Assembly (NCBI GenBank): GCA_949317995.1
Contig: OX439040.1
Coordinates: forward strand, 57,632,089-57,696,088
Length of the DNA stretch: 64,000 nt
Reading direction: 5' to 3'
Origin: Acholoe squamosa
Taxonomy: Eukaryota > Annelida > Polychaeta > Phyllodocida > Polynoidae
Below the pieces are notes generated by a model. That model saw nothing but the letters and a program-made list of their open reading frames with translations. It had not been told where the DNA came from and ran no database searches. The position numbers were made by a program, and so were the translations under genes. Shown piece after piece: positions 35,722 through 47,061 of the stretch (position 1 is its first letter; the number at the start of each line of letters is the position of its first letter).

Positions 35722-36411
35722 TATATAATAATCTAACAGAACGATATGTCAGGCTTGATTCGCTTAATCCTTTATGAATGATGGCATGATGCCTGACGCT
35801 TCATTTTCCCTGATTCCAGTATTGTGCACCAGTGCTATGCCTCAGGTGAGGTGCTGGTGAGTTACTCACCAAAACTCTATTGGTGTACCATGACCACTAG
35901 AGTACAGGAGCAGTATAACCTGGAGACACCATGCAGCCCTTTATATATACATAGAGGGTTAAATGTCGACTTGTTAATGTCTATTGATTTAATTGTAAGA
36001 GAATATTTTAAAAATAAAAAAAGATCTCCCATTGAATCAATGGCGTGGTGTGTGTGGAAAGCTTGAGGACTGAAGCCAGTCTAGGTTAAATGCACGTACT
36101 TCACCAGCGAATGGTTAAGCAGGTAGTGATGTATTTATTTGGAGTAGGGTCAAGGTAGTGGTCGTACAGAGGCAGGGGGAGCCTCACAGGGTTTATTTTG
36201 CCAGCTTTCTATAGTCTCAGGTTTGTTGTGAGAATGTAATCACTGGCTTAGTGTGACGATAGCCTTTAACCTGCGTCTAACGGAGGAGGTTTGTGATGGG
36301 GTTTATACATTGAACTCCTGTGATATTGGTCAGTATCTTTAGTACCTATCTAAATTATTTTCAATGTAGCGATATGTAGTTAATACTATATATTCTGTAT
36401 GTTGTCAATTA
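35722..36411. other. Gene-free stretch
   Basis: Short frames only. A CACCAGTGCTATG/GGTGCTGGTGAG inverted motif lies near 35828-35865. Confidence 0.5.
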
Positions 36412-36414
36412 CTT

Positions 36415-36511
36415 GATAATTAGCGTTTAATTTGTTATGGGAAAGCATGAGTGGATTATCAACCCGTAAATCCACGAGTGCTTTCCCATAACATACATTA
36501 AGGCGTTTATC
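36415..36511. repeat. Terminal palindrome of A4
   Basis: Arms share GTTATGGGAAAGCA and GTGGATT in inverted order, with some mismatches in the outer part. Confidence 0.8.
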
Positions 36512-37065
36512 GAACATATTTCTCCATTTTGTATCAATTTCTTACCTTATAACCCCAGAATTAATCCAGGAGAAGACATTTTGTAAGTGCATACGATCCG
36601 CTCGGTTTGCCAAGCCAGCGTGGCCATGTTGTCGTTCTACCTGACATACCTCAACCTTTACACACATTTTTCGGGTATAATCCTAGCGTGTCAAGTCCTG
36701 TATTTCTAGCACCACCAAATATACGATCTCTAGTTGGTGTTCGCATACATTTTGTCTCCATTTTCTTCGAAATAAATAAGAATCCATTGATTTTCCATAA
36801 CGATCCAATGCACACGGCCAGGTACACGGCCATTTCGTCTTGTTTATGAAGCTGGTAGGTGCCCGGATGTACCTGACCTACTTTCGGGTCAGCAAGCTGC
36901 AATGGCGGGTGCCGAGACGTATCGCTATGGAAAATCATTGGATTCTTATTTATTTCGAACAAAATGGAGAAATTAGGCATGGCATGTTCATATAGGATAT
37001 GTAAGGATGTTTCTCTGTTAATAACTCCACCTGGCACCATGCTCCGTGGGCATTGGCTTCTATCA

Positions 37066-37135
37066 CTGGTCGGCTTAGTATAGTGGACAGCGAGCTCGCC
37101 TCCTGCCACAGCGGCCGGGGATCGATTCCCCGTTG
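37066..37135 (+). other. tRNA-like module in A4
   Basis: TTAGTATAGTGGACAGCGAG (A-box region) and GGGGATCGATTCCCC (B-box region). The most tRNA-like of the family A modules. Confidence 0.55.
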
Positions 37136-37329
37136 AACCTAAACAGTTTTAACAGGAAACGTATGGAGGAGTTGACATTGTATATTCCCCCAATTTATTA
37201 ACATGTCCGGATTGAAACCAGCAGCTTCTTGAAGATGAAGAAAAGGTCTCAGAGTGCGTTATGGCTGGATAAGGAACTGGGGTTATGAGCAAAAAAGCAC
37301 TGTCCAGGCCCAAATAGCTAGATAATACA

Positions 37330-39644
37330 CTGTATCATGTACTACTTTATGACCAGAGTTGCCACTCACTGGCCAACAAAAACCAGAAAAAACTGAACTT
37401 TTGGACACTTTTTCCCAGGAATTTAATGATTTAATAAAGGTAATTTAATGATTTAATAAAGGTATCTTGAAATGAAAACCGGGAAATCCTGGTAAACCAG
37501 GAAAAGTGGCATCTCTGTATGACCAATAAAGCTCAGAATTTGTTCGGAAAAAAAAAATACTACATACCGCTCAAATGAACATGAATACACTGGACTCCCG
37601 CGGTGCAGTACTGTACTGCTGATGCAGGAAAACCGATCAACGTTCTAGACCCAAGACGGAATGCTAAGGTAGTCCAAGGCCATCTCCCGAAACACAGTGG
37701 GGTCCAGAGGGTATCTATAGGGAAGGAATAGGTGAGTCAGGCCACGAAACGTGACAATGCAGCACACCCCTTTCTTTAAATCGATAGGCCCTACGAGCTT
37801 TTCTTCAAATCGGCTTTTCGTCAAAACAGCATAGCAAGTTGGCACATAAAAAAGCCATGAAAAGATAAATTGAAAAATAAGACAGTGTTATGAGGCTGGG
37901 GCTTTTTTTTTACAATTTATGGGCAACATCGGAACAAGAAATAAGGTGAACAACTTTGCAGGATTGTCTTGGGATTGACATGGGGAATTCCCTGTAAAAT
38001 GCCACTGGTACCCATGTGTTCTTTCCACAGCCGAGCCGCATATGATTTAAACACGTTGCTGTTTAGTCTAACCATGAGTCTGCAGCCTGATACCCCCCTC
38101 CCCCACCTTTCCCTTCACAGGCAGCACATTTATCATAGTGAGGGGGTCAGGGGTGCTTGACCTCTCCGACCTTTTTGACCTCTGTAATGAGTCTGAGGCT
38201 GGAGGATTGGGCCTCTTTATAAAGTCCCTGTAAACAAGTCTGCCGCCAGGGGAGCCACTGGGGCATGTGAACAATGCATTGCATGATACTTGAGGTTTAC
38301 ATTATGAATTTCACCGCTTGATAAAATCTTTGCAAAGTTGACACAGATTTGGGATGCAAACCCAACAAGATAGTTGATTAATTAAACAACGATGTAAATG
38401 GCATTAAGATTTTAATTATGTAAATTCAGAATATCATAAACTGTCACGCCACACTAGATACTTCAGAAGGAAAACGACCGACTGATTACAAATTAACATT
38501 TTAATTTCACAAACAGCATACATGTTGCATTGCTACCAGAGTATCTGCATTTGTAGGTGCTACATTCAGAGTAATGTACTATGAGTACAAGTTGTAAATG
38601 ATATGTTAAAATGGTATGACTAATTTCTAGTAACAGAAAAAAATTACCAATTTCACCAGATGAGTTGAATGTAGGAAATATTATTACATTTCAATTGGTG
38701 ACACTTGTCAAAGTTTCCCCAACTATATAAATGAGTCCTTGGAACAATACTGAATATATTTGTTATATTGGTGTATCAATCTAAAACAACCATACTGTAT
38801 AAGCCTTTGAAATGGGGGCTCGGTAATATTACATGAAAATATAATAAATTACCTAGTATCTTTTTGCAAAACCTTCCTCAAGAAACAGAAAGGGTAGGAG
38901 GTAATGTATTACGAGATCTCATATTTAGGTATGGTACATTCACAGGTGGTTGTCAACAGTCATAACAATTCTCCTTGGAAGCTATTTCACACTCATATCT
39001 TATTAGGGAAAATTAGTTTCACAAATATGATATTAGGAAAAATGCAGTTTCATAATGTTCACATCGCAATTCAAAATTGAAACATGATCTGGGATAATTC
39101 GAAATAGCAATTTTTTTTAATATACTGTAGCATACCTCTCAATATAGTGAATAAAATTAGCATTGTCACTCCTAAATAATCAATCCCAATGATAAATTTG
39201 CCGCAGTCTCACCCAATTCACTCAGTTTCTCATTCACCCACTCCTCCAAACATTCACTTTCTCCCTTGCACCTAACTCGGCATGTCCCATAAAACAACCC
39301 CTCACTCACCAACTCATTTCTTCATTCACCCATTCTATAACACATCACTCCCCTCATTCACTTCATCATAAAATTGATCCACCAACATCACTCAAGATTC
39401 TGACTCATGTACTCACTCTCTCACTCGCCCATGCACTTATAATTTTCCTCACGCATCCACTCCCCCACCCAGTATTTCCCCCAATCCCCCTCTTATTCTA
39501 ACTTACTCTTTCACTTATCAATTTGGATGCAACTCCCTATCTCTCTCCATCATGTCAAATATAGATCTGCTTCATTCAATTTTACTACCTCACACTTCCC
39601 ACTGCATCTCATTCAATCATTTATTCCTTGGATAATTAAGTCTC
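37330..39644. other. Gene-free stretch downstream of the SPATA20-type exon
   Basis: Holds a 22-bp direct repeat near 37425-37465 (TTTAATGATTTAATAAAGGT) and a CACTCA-rich simple tract (39200-39480). On the minus strand this is where the SPATA20-type 3' UTR would lie; AATAAA (plus-strand TTTATT) occurs at 39620-39625, 20 nt after the stop. Confidence 0.5.
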
Positions 39645-39896
39645 TCAGTCCTTGAGTAGTTCCTCCAGTTCGCTCACAGAGTTGACAGGCAGGGAACAAG
39701 AGAAGTTTTCACACATGTAGGCTGTAGCCTTCCCCTCCAGACGTTCCAGCGTGGAGAGGACACTAAGTCTGCCGTGGAGGAATCCTCCAGGGTCTCCATC
39801 TGCCAGGAGGAGGACCTTGTTAGGCAGAAAGTGGGAGTGGACGCACCTCACCAGGGCACGGGTGTCTTCAGCGTCACGATCTCCGGCTATGATGAT
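39645..39896 (-). CDS. SPATA20: Last exon of a SPATA20-type (thioredoxin-like) protein
   Basis: Encodes 83 residues from IIIAGDRDAEDTRALVRC to ELEELLKD and a TGA stop. The pattern of PNKVLLLADGDP and TAYMCENFSCSLPV matches the C-terminus of SPATA20 (spermatogenesis-associated protein 20, an N-terminal thioredoxin-like and C-terminal glycosidase-fold family). The exon begins after a good acceptor (TTTTTCATTGCAG) in phase 0. Being on the minus strand, the rest of the gene should lie to the right, but no upstream exon was recognised up to 64000. So either the preceding intron is very long and full of transposons, or this is an isolated duplicate. The reading frame is intact. Confidence 0.82.
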   Translation of the reverse strand: MIIAGDRDAEDTRALVRCVHSHFLPNKVLLLADGDPGGFLHGRLSVLSTLERLEGKATAYMCENFSCSLPVNSVSELEELLKD

Positions 39897-39902
39897 CTGC
39901 AA

Positions 39903-40259
39903 TGAAAAATGTGGCGTGAGCTTAATGTAATTTGAAATGTGATCACTATGATATCTGTATGTTAAATTCCTAATAGATTCACCATTTTAAAAAAAACAAC
40001 ATCACTGTGCCAGATCAGTATCGAGAAAGCATATAGGCAGATAACGTCACGATCAATGCCACATTAAAATTTACACTATCATGATAAAATGATTTTGTAC
40101 ATGCCGGAATACACGAAAAGACAGGATTAAGGTAACCATATCCAAACACCGAACATAGTGAGCTATTTCAATAGCACTTTATTGTACGGTATTTGCATCA
40201 TAAGGAGTCCGTAGCACTTCAAAACATTATGATCACCCCCTCCCCTACTGTCGGCAGTA
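39903..40259 (-). other. Intron sequence upstream of the SPATA20-type exon
   Basis: No exon or repeat seen before element B2 begins at 40260. Presumed intronic if the gene is intact. Confidence 0.5.
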
Positions 40260-40266
40260 TTGAACA

Positions 40267-40386
40267 AGTAACCAATGGATAACTGATGACGAGTGGGGGT
40301 TATCGACGGATAATAACACGAGGCCTATGGCCTCGTGTTATTATCGTCGATAACCTCCACAAGTCATCAGTTATCCATTGACTACT
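40267..40386. repeat. Terminal palindrome of B2
   Basis: 120 bp; arms of 58 nt (AGTAACCAATGGATAACTGA and its mirror) around TAT, with about six differences. Inner half (TTATCGACG, AATAACACGAGGCC) has no counterpart in B1, yet is mirrored precisely. Confidence 0.93.
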
Positions 40387-40567
40387 CATTTTATACCACG
40401 AAACCAATAAATAATCAATATTATACCAATAAATTCAAGTTGAAAACAAAAATTATTCCCCCTTCCCGGGACTCGAAGCCAGCCATGACAGTGTGTGTAC
40501 ACAGGTACATACACCTCGGCGCCCGGCAGCGGACAGCGGCAGCGCACACGGCGAAAAAAGATTTCAA

Positions 40568-40885
40568 TGCGTCTCGCTGTTATGTTTGTGTATAAAATAC
40601 ACCTCTTCGCCCGGCAGCGGACAGCGACAGCGCACACGGCAAAAAAGATGCGCCCGGACCGGGGCCCGATCCATGTACCTCTCACGGCTGAGCGCAAAGT
40701 GCTAACCGCTAGGCCACCGCGCCTTCTCCGTTCACTGCGTCTCGCGGTTATGTTTGTGTATAATACACCTCCTCGCCCGGCAGCGGACAGCTACAGCGCA
40801 CACGGCGAAAAAGCTTCTCGCGGTTATGTTTGTGTATAATACACCTCCTCGCCCGGCAGCAGACAGCTACAGCGCACACGGCTTT
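40568..40885. repeat. ~85-bp repeat array in B2
   Basis: Four to five units sharing TCTCGCGGTTATGTTTGTGT and a GCCCGGCAGCGGACAGC block; lengths vary. Confidence 0.85.
40668..40730 (-). other. tRNA-like module in B2
   Basis: Minus-strand GGTGGCCTAGCGGTTAGCAC with a diverged B-box. Counterpart of the B1 module at 1732-1808. Confidence 0.5.
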
Positions 40886-40930
40886 GTATCATATCCAGAC
40901 TTGGTTCTAACCAAGCTTCTCTCGTCAGTC

Positions 40931-41003
40931 CCTGTAGCGCAATGCATAGGGAGTTGGATTAGGGATCTGAGACTGTAGGTTCGAGCCCTGCCCTGGCCTT
41001 GAA
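40931..41003 (+). other. Second tRNA-like module in B2
   Basis: TAGCGCAATGCATAGGG and GGTTCGAGCCC. Counterpart of 1942-2015 in B1. Confidence 0.55.
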
Positions 41004-41044
41004 AATTTCGTGGGTTTTAACATGTAACATATGACATGTAAGGA

Positions 41045-41135
41045 CATGAGGTTATCAATGTAAGGCGTGCGGTTATCCAGGATAACCGCACGCCTTACAT
41101 GGATAACCGCATGCCTTACATTGATAACCGCACGC
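41045..41135. repeat. GGATAACCGCACGCC repeats with small hairpin
   Basis: Four direct or inverted occurrences of a GGTTATCC/GGATAACC unit, including GGCGTGCGGTTATCC facing GGATAACCGCACGCC across one base. B1 has diverged units at 2050-2130. Confidence 0.8.
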
Positions 41136-41239
41136 CTTCCAAAATTGATGTTACAGCCTATAGGGTGTGCAATATCGACAGATATGTGGATGGGAATAGA
41201 CCCCAAAAAGCACTGTGTAAGCCAGAAATCGTGGTATAA

Positions 41240-43775
41240 AATGGTATAATGGCTACATTTTGCTTTCTATCTCTTATAATGGGATTTCTCAATCCTTTTG
41301 TGATTCCTACTGTATACAACAGACCTCCTGTTTGGGTCTTTGTTGAACACTGTCATAGCCATAGCTGTAATATTTCCTGAGATTTTTGATAAATCTAATA
41401 TCATATACATGTGTATATTTTAGGTATCCCTGCCTGATGTGTAGCCTCTCGATGGGGGCAGGGGAGTATTAGCAGTTATACTACAACCCACCTCTCCTAT
41501 AGGGGGAGTAGGTCATGTAGGTCCAGAACAATTTTGATTTTATCTCATTCATTTGCAGTTCCATTATTTACCTTACATAACAGAAATTAGGTGCAGTGCT
41601 TATCCTTGGTTTTATCATGAGCCTGAGGATACCCCTGGGCATCCAAGACGGCGCTCGCATTCATTCGTCATGCCAGAGAGAACGTGTATATAAAAGGATT
41701 GTAATCTGATAATATCACCAGCAAATGGTGGCGTGATTTATTAGCAAAACGCTAACTAGTACGTTACTCACCAGCGGTGCATTAATCTATTGTGAAATTA
41801 AACGAACGTGAAGCATTGAGGTATCCTGCATCCCTTATAAAGGGTAAACTATTTAAGAACCTCATGGTGACTTGTCCCTTTAACACTGTGATGCACTGGG
41901 ATAATGCAGTGCTGGCGAGCCTACTCACCAGCACTGCAAGCCTTAACGTACCAAATTTGTAAATCTGGTCAGATGCATTAATTAAGCAGTTACATATTAC
42001 TTGAGGATGCTACATTAATCAGTCCGTCCTAATGAGCCGTAAAGCAGCACACGGCCCTTAAAGGGTTAAGGCACCTGGAGGAGTGGTCCCCCCTATCTGT
42101 AGTAGAGACCCAGGTATGCCTCCTGAGCTTCCTGTCTTAGTGGGGTGCGTGTGTACCCCAGGGACGTAAGCATAAACATCACAAGAAAACATGGAATACA
42201 AGACACATTGAGAGCACGCAACCAATCTAACGCACCTTAACATCGCACATAGGGAGATAACATTCCACAACTCACAAAAAGTCTGGTAGGGGAGGAATGA
42301 GGGACAAGAGGGAGGGCATGATGGGGCTGGGGCGGCGAGTGGGAGAAGGGAGGAGCGTGGAAAGAATGGTGCGAGTACAACGTTATGAAGGAGATAAAGG
42401 ATAACGGGAGGAAGAATTGAAGAAAAGGAGGTAGAGAAAACAGAAGGCAGGGGCGAAGACATTTTGACTCCAAGGCAGAGACAGATTGACGTGCCACTCA
42501 AAAGTAAGCTTTTAACTAGGCCCACATCAACCCCCTTTATGGGGGCTATACACTCTAGAAGTAAACAAAATAATTCCTCTTAAGGTACAAAGACTGCAGG
42601 AACAGGTACATGGTAAAATGAAAGTAATAAATCCCCTTTTACAATGTACTACGCATGTATCCCTTTCGGCTATTGGCACATGCACTTCTACCCTAATGGC
42701 TCGTTTAAACGCCGGTCATTTGGTGGATCTCTTTGAGCGAAAGTCATGGTAAAGTAATGGGAGTACCTAGACAGAAATTCTAAGAGTCATAAGCCCTCAA
42801 ACCCCGGCAAAACTCATGGTACTGCCGTGGACATATATGTTTAGTCCATCTGTATTCAGAGCATGTTTATTATCTGAGTGTGGTAGCGGAGAATCAAACT
42901 CGTCTCTCCAATAGGTCATTGTATCGTTTAGAAAAACAAGTAAAAATTTAGGAGAATAAAAAAATTACCATTATGCAATTTATTCATGATACCATGTGGA
43001 TATGTAGATACGCTTTATACAATGTAACTGCACTCCACTGGTGAAAAACAACTGGTGACCAAACCCTTCTATATACATGCACATGATATCAAACCCCTAT
43101 GGTCTTTTGCAGAGCATCTCTGCTTCTTTCATGGGTCCAGGTTGGTGGTGTGGTAAAGCCTAAATGGATGTTTGTGGAAGATAATATTATCCTCAAGATA
43201 ACCCCATTGAGAGTTACTTTCAAATGCATTTAATATCTGATCTTACACGGGACATAATTAGGGTGTGGTCATTATTTATCAACAGGAGGGGGATGGTGCA
43301 TTTTTACGCCCGCCCCCCTCAACGGCGGAGCGTGGCGAATTTTCACGCCCCTAATCTTTAGTAGTGTGCTGGCTTTTTTGCTAAAAATAGGGTAAATTTT
43401 TTACGCCCTCCTCAAACCCACCACCCTACCCCATTGATAAATAATCTCCACTCTCTTAGTGGGATAGTAATATACTGATAATTTGATGTAGTGTCTGAAT
43501 TCACACAAAACCGAAGTGAATGATTACATCTAAATCTCTGACACACTGACATTTCACTGCTTATATCCCCAGAGGCAGGACATATATGAATTACGATGAG
43601 AATGCCTTTATAGAATACCTGCAGCTTACAGATTGGCCTATAATAGAACACTCAGACGACCCACTGAATGCTGGGATTATTTTATAGGCCGGTTCAGAAG
43701 TTTCCTCGATCTACACTGCCCTATAAAAAACATGAAAATTAAGAAAAAAAAAGGTATGAGTGGGTAACTCATGAT
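41240..43775. other. Gene-free stretch
   Basis: Longest frame (155 codons, minus, 42058-42525) is low-complexity Pro/Ser/Leu with no domain. 43478-43575 is a diverged paralogue of 46573-46670, the right flank of the solo LTR. Confidence 0.5.
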
Positions 43776-44040
43776 ATGTTAGAGCGCATTATTGAGAAGG
43801 ACAGGTTAAGAAAGCATGCAAAGAAAAATAGGACCCCTGAAGATTCGAAACGGTCTACAAGACAGGATAAACATACTACTATCAGTCTTAACAATACAGT
43901 TTTATTACAAGTACCAAATCATAAATATCTTGGTATTATTTTGGACAAGGGACTAAATTATACAGCACATATCAACAATTTGATTAAAAATATTGCGTTC
44001 AGATCCTACCAGCTTAGACAAACAGTAGACTTTCTCCACC
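43776..44040 (+). pseudogene. LINE fragment: reverse transcriptase thumb
   Basis: ISLNNTVLLQVPNHKYLGI through IAFRSYQLRQTVDFLHQDVL matches the region just after the YADD box in the other two LINEs (compare YLGIDLDPELKF in the 51.7-55.8 kb LINE). Bounded by a head-on junction with the next fragment. Confidence 0.75.
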
Positions 44041-44330
44041 AGGATGTTCTCAATTCCAGAGGTTTTATTCACATTAATCTCATCTACTAGAATTTTCACT
44101 AGTTCCTTATCAATTTTGATGGGACCAAACACTGCGTCCATTGGTTCCATAAGATTAACCCGTAGTGGCACACCTGCGTTGCTTATATCATTTGATAACT
44201 TGTTACCTATGTTAGAAAAGGAGGACTTAAGGAAATCAACTGATTTTTTCTTTGTCTTTAGGAAATTATCCTCCCTATCAACACTGGCAGTTCTACACCC
44301 ATTTAGGCTTTTATCACATTGTCGATGACC
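44041..44330 (-). pseudogene. LINE fragment: endonuclease-RT linker, opposite strand
   Basis: Minus-strand frame with NIGNKLSND, AVFGPIKIDKELVKILVDE and INVNKTSGIENIL, the conserved linker before the first RT block. It meets the preceding fragment head-on at about 44040, so the locus is an inverted, broken LINE. Confidence 0.65.
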
Positions 44331-46107
44331 CTCTAGAACTTTAATGGGTCATCCTTGTGCTCATTAGAGCATTTGTAACAATGTTTGATTTGGCGTACTC
44401 AATTGCTCTACTAATCTTACATTGAAGTGTTTTAGCCCTCGTTAGGTTATGCCACATGTATATGTTCAGTTCCACTCATATTTTACTTCATCATCAATAG
44501 CTTGCAAACCAAATGTAAGAGATGTGATGCCGCTATCAAATATGTGTTGATTCAAGGGTAGGGCTTTCATGCCTTCAACTACCTCTCATCTGTTAATCAT
44601 ACATGTACACGGATTGGGCTGGAAGGACTGACTACGCCTATATGACTTTGCAAAATATCCCCCCTGCCCACTTTTCAATGATCTATTGCACAGTAAACAG
44701 TTGATTATGATTTTTTTCTATCATTAGAACCAAAAATGACGCTGCAAAGTATCTCGCCCCCCCCCCACCACCACCCACTTTCCAACGGTCTATTGCGCAA
44801 CAAACAGATAATTTTGGATATCTTTATTTATCCATTGACAGAAAAATCTATGAACATCTAAATCCCATAAGTCTTCAAACATTTTCCATGTCTTAAAGAA
44901 CGTCAACTTAGTCGTTCTAGATATGGTGTAGGTATCTTTTTATGCTTACAAACACATCTAGAGACATAGACAATACCCCCCCCCACCCCCATACGGCTTG
45001 TGTGCCTAATTTACTATCCTAAATAGCTTTACTCTCTAATCCACATGCATGATGACCTGTGCGTTTCGTAGTTTACAGTTAGATAGGCATTAGATAGCAA
45101 ATACACCTTTGGCGTTTTCCTCTTTTTTATGTCATGCCCTAGTAGGTCCAAATAAGATGGTAAATAACCATATTCATGTAGGTATTACTTATAACGCCTC
45201 AGGCATAAGACAAACACATGTGGCACGCACTTATATAGGATAATACAAAATAACAATAATTATACATGAAAAAAATATAAATTGAGTATGTACATAGGAA
45301 ACTGACATGAAATAACTAGGGTGGCACATTACCCTGTGGTGTTAGTGTTTAATAGTAATATGAGCCTGTTTGATAAGTGGCTGATGATTAAGGGGTGGTA
45401 ATACTTCACCTAGCACTTTATCCATAATAGTTACACACGATAGAGTCTTTAGGCAAGGTTCAACAAACCCCAAGGGTTAATCGATGGAATGTGATGCATC
45501 CTTCTGCGTTACAGATTTATGAGTGTTAACTATTTTGTCAAGGACAACTTGTGAATGTGAAGCATTCAGTCATAGCACTGTCAATGTTATGATTTAATGC
45601 TTCATATTCGTTGCTGCCATGATGCCCCCACTGTACTGGCAAATAACTCATTAGCAATGCATCAGCGCATCATAGCAACACCGCCAGAAATAGGCATTTC
45701 CATAGGTCCATCCTGATGCATTAATGAAGGTACTCAGCATGGTTGCATTGTGTATCATGCATGATGGAAACGTGGCATGATTATCAATATCAAATTAAAT
45801 GAAGTGCCCAACTGGTTATTCTTCTTTTATGTATACTGGCTGTTTTCCTTTTTGAATTTTCTAGTCTAATAAACAAGTACAATAAGTGTGGTGTGTATAA
45901 GTCAGATATATTCTCACAAACTTATCACAACAAGAGTGATTCATCTGCTAGTTTGAGGAAAACTTAGCAGCAAATCAACAGGAATGGTTCTAGAAAAAAC
46001 TAGTACATATATGTGAGGGATGTAGCCATCCATCAAGATAAATGTCTTGCACGGGATATAATTAGTTGGATAATAGTGTTCATAATTATGTATCATGTGT
46101 ATTGATG
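44331..46107. other. Gene-free stretch
   Basis: Includes a diverged ~95-bp doublet (44640-44700 and 44740-44815, each with a C-rich run and TCTATTGCRCA). No gene seen. Confidence 0.5.
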
Positions 46108-46575
46108 TGTGGTGGTCCCGCGTCGTCTTCGAGGTACCTTCGTGGTCCTCGTGGGCGACGTCGAGAGCACCTCTATTGCCTGACGCCTGGGGGCGCTGGA
46201 GTCCAGCGCCACATCACCACTTGGTCACGTGGCCCTCGACTCCGGTGTATATAAGGCCGTTGTACGGCCTTCCTCAGGGTCAGTCCAGCCCCGACTGACC
46301 ATCGTGAGCGATGGTTGGCGGCTGCCCGGCTACCATGTTCTGATACTTCTCTGTGCTGCTGCACAGAGAAGGTACATGTAGAATATTAACCGCAGACACT
46401 AGAAGGTCTAGTGTCGAACGTGCTATAGAGTTCAAACTCTGCCACCTGTAACTGTGATCGAGAACGGCTGATGCCTATGCGTTATTAGACAATAAAGTTT
46501 TAACTGGAACCTGAATAGTTGTTCTTCGTTGTTTATCGAAAGATTTTATTGAACATCGAGGGGTAGAACACTACA
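46108..46575 (+). mobile_element. Solo LTR
   Basis: A 468-bp GC-rich block TGTGGTGG...CACTACA flanked by GATG on both sides (46104-46107 and 46576-46579). It has TATATAAGG at 46248-46256 and AATAAA at 46491-46496, i.e. U3-R-U5 order on the plus strand. The sequence after it is paralogous to 43478-43575, which has no LTR. No internal region remains, so it is probably the product of LTR-LTR recombination. Confidence 0.85.
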
Positions 46576-47061
46576 GATGATTAGGTGTGGTGTCTGCATT
46601 CTCACAAAACTGAAGTGAATGATTACATCTCAATTTCTGACAGACTGGCATTACCATGCTTATATCACCCACTCCTAGTTTTAGAAAAACTCAGCAGCAA
46701 AAAAACAACAACAAACAAACACAAACATATCTAAAAAAGAACAAAACAACTGTGTTATTATGTTGATTGTATTGCCAGCCATCAAGATATATGTCTTGGC
46801 CTCAAGGGCATATGTGATCTGTCGTTTATATACATATCTACGCGAGTGGTTCTTTGCATATACATATCCCAATAGGTCGTCTTGCTCCAGACCAGGGTTG
46901 CCATGATCAATTCATCAGACCACCCGAAAAAAAAAGAAAGATATGTGTTTCCTGTCAAGAGGGGGGGGGGGATTTTCAGACCAATGAGAAGGGAGACCCT
47001 TTAAAAAAACATGCTGGCTTAACATCAAGATACCCAATCACATTACTCTGTTTAGGCATCC
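46576..47061. other. Gene-free stretch
   Basis: Starts with the 43478-43575 paralogue; rest unrecognised. Confidence 0.5.

Larger units (their letters stand above)
36412..37329. mobile_element. Chimeric hairpin element A4
   Basis: Terminal palindrome (36415-36511) unlike those of A1-A3; then the family A left body (CTCCATTTTGTATCAATTTC at 36522), a short fold-back (36760-36795 versus 36930-36965) around a 130-bp spacer, and a tRNA-like module (37066-37135). The right end resembles family B (AAAAAAGCACTGT near 37293). Termini TTTATCGAAC and, mirrored, TTATCTAGC depart together from TTATACCACGA. The far right end is approximate. Confidence 0.6.
40260..41239. mobile_element. Hairpin-bearing non-autonomous element, family B, copy B2
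   Basis: Same order as B1: palindrome, TTATACCACGA (40391), AT-rich block, repeat array (40568-40885), two opposed tRNA-like modules, GGATAAC repeats (41045-41135), and right end AATCGTGGTATAA. If the SPATA20-type gene is intact it lies in one of its introns. Confidence 0.8.

Noticed and set aside
42058-42525. 155-codon minus-strand frame
   Set aside because: Low-complexity Leu/Ser/Pro composition and no recognisable domain.
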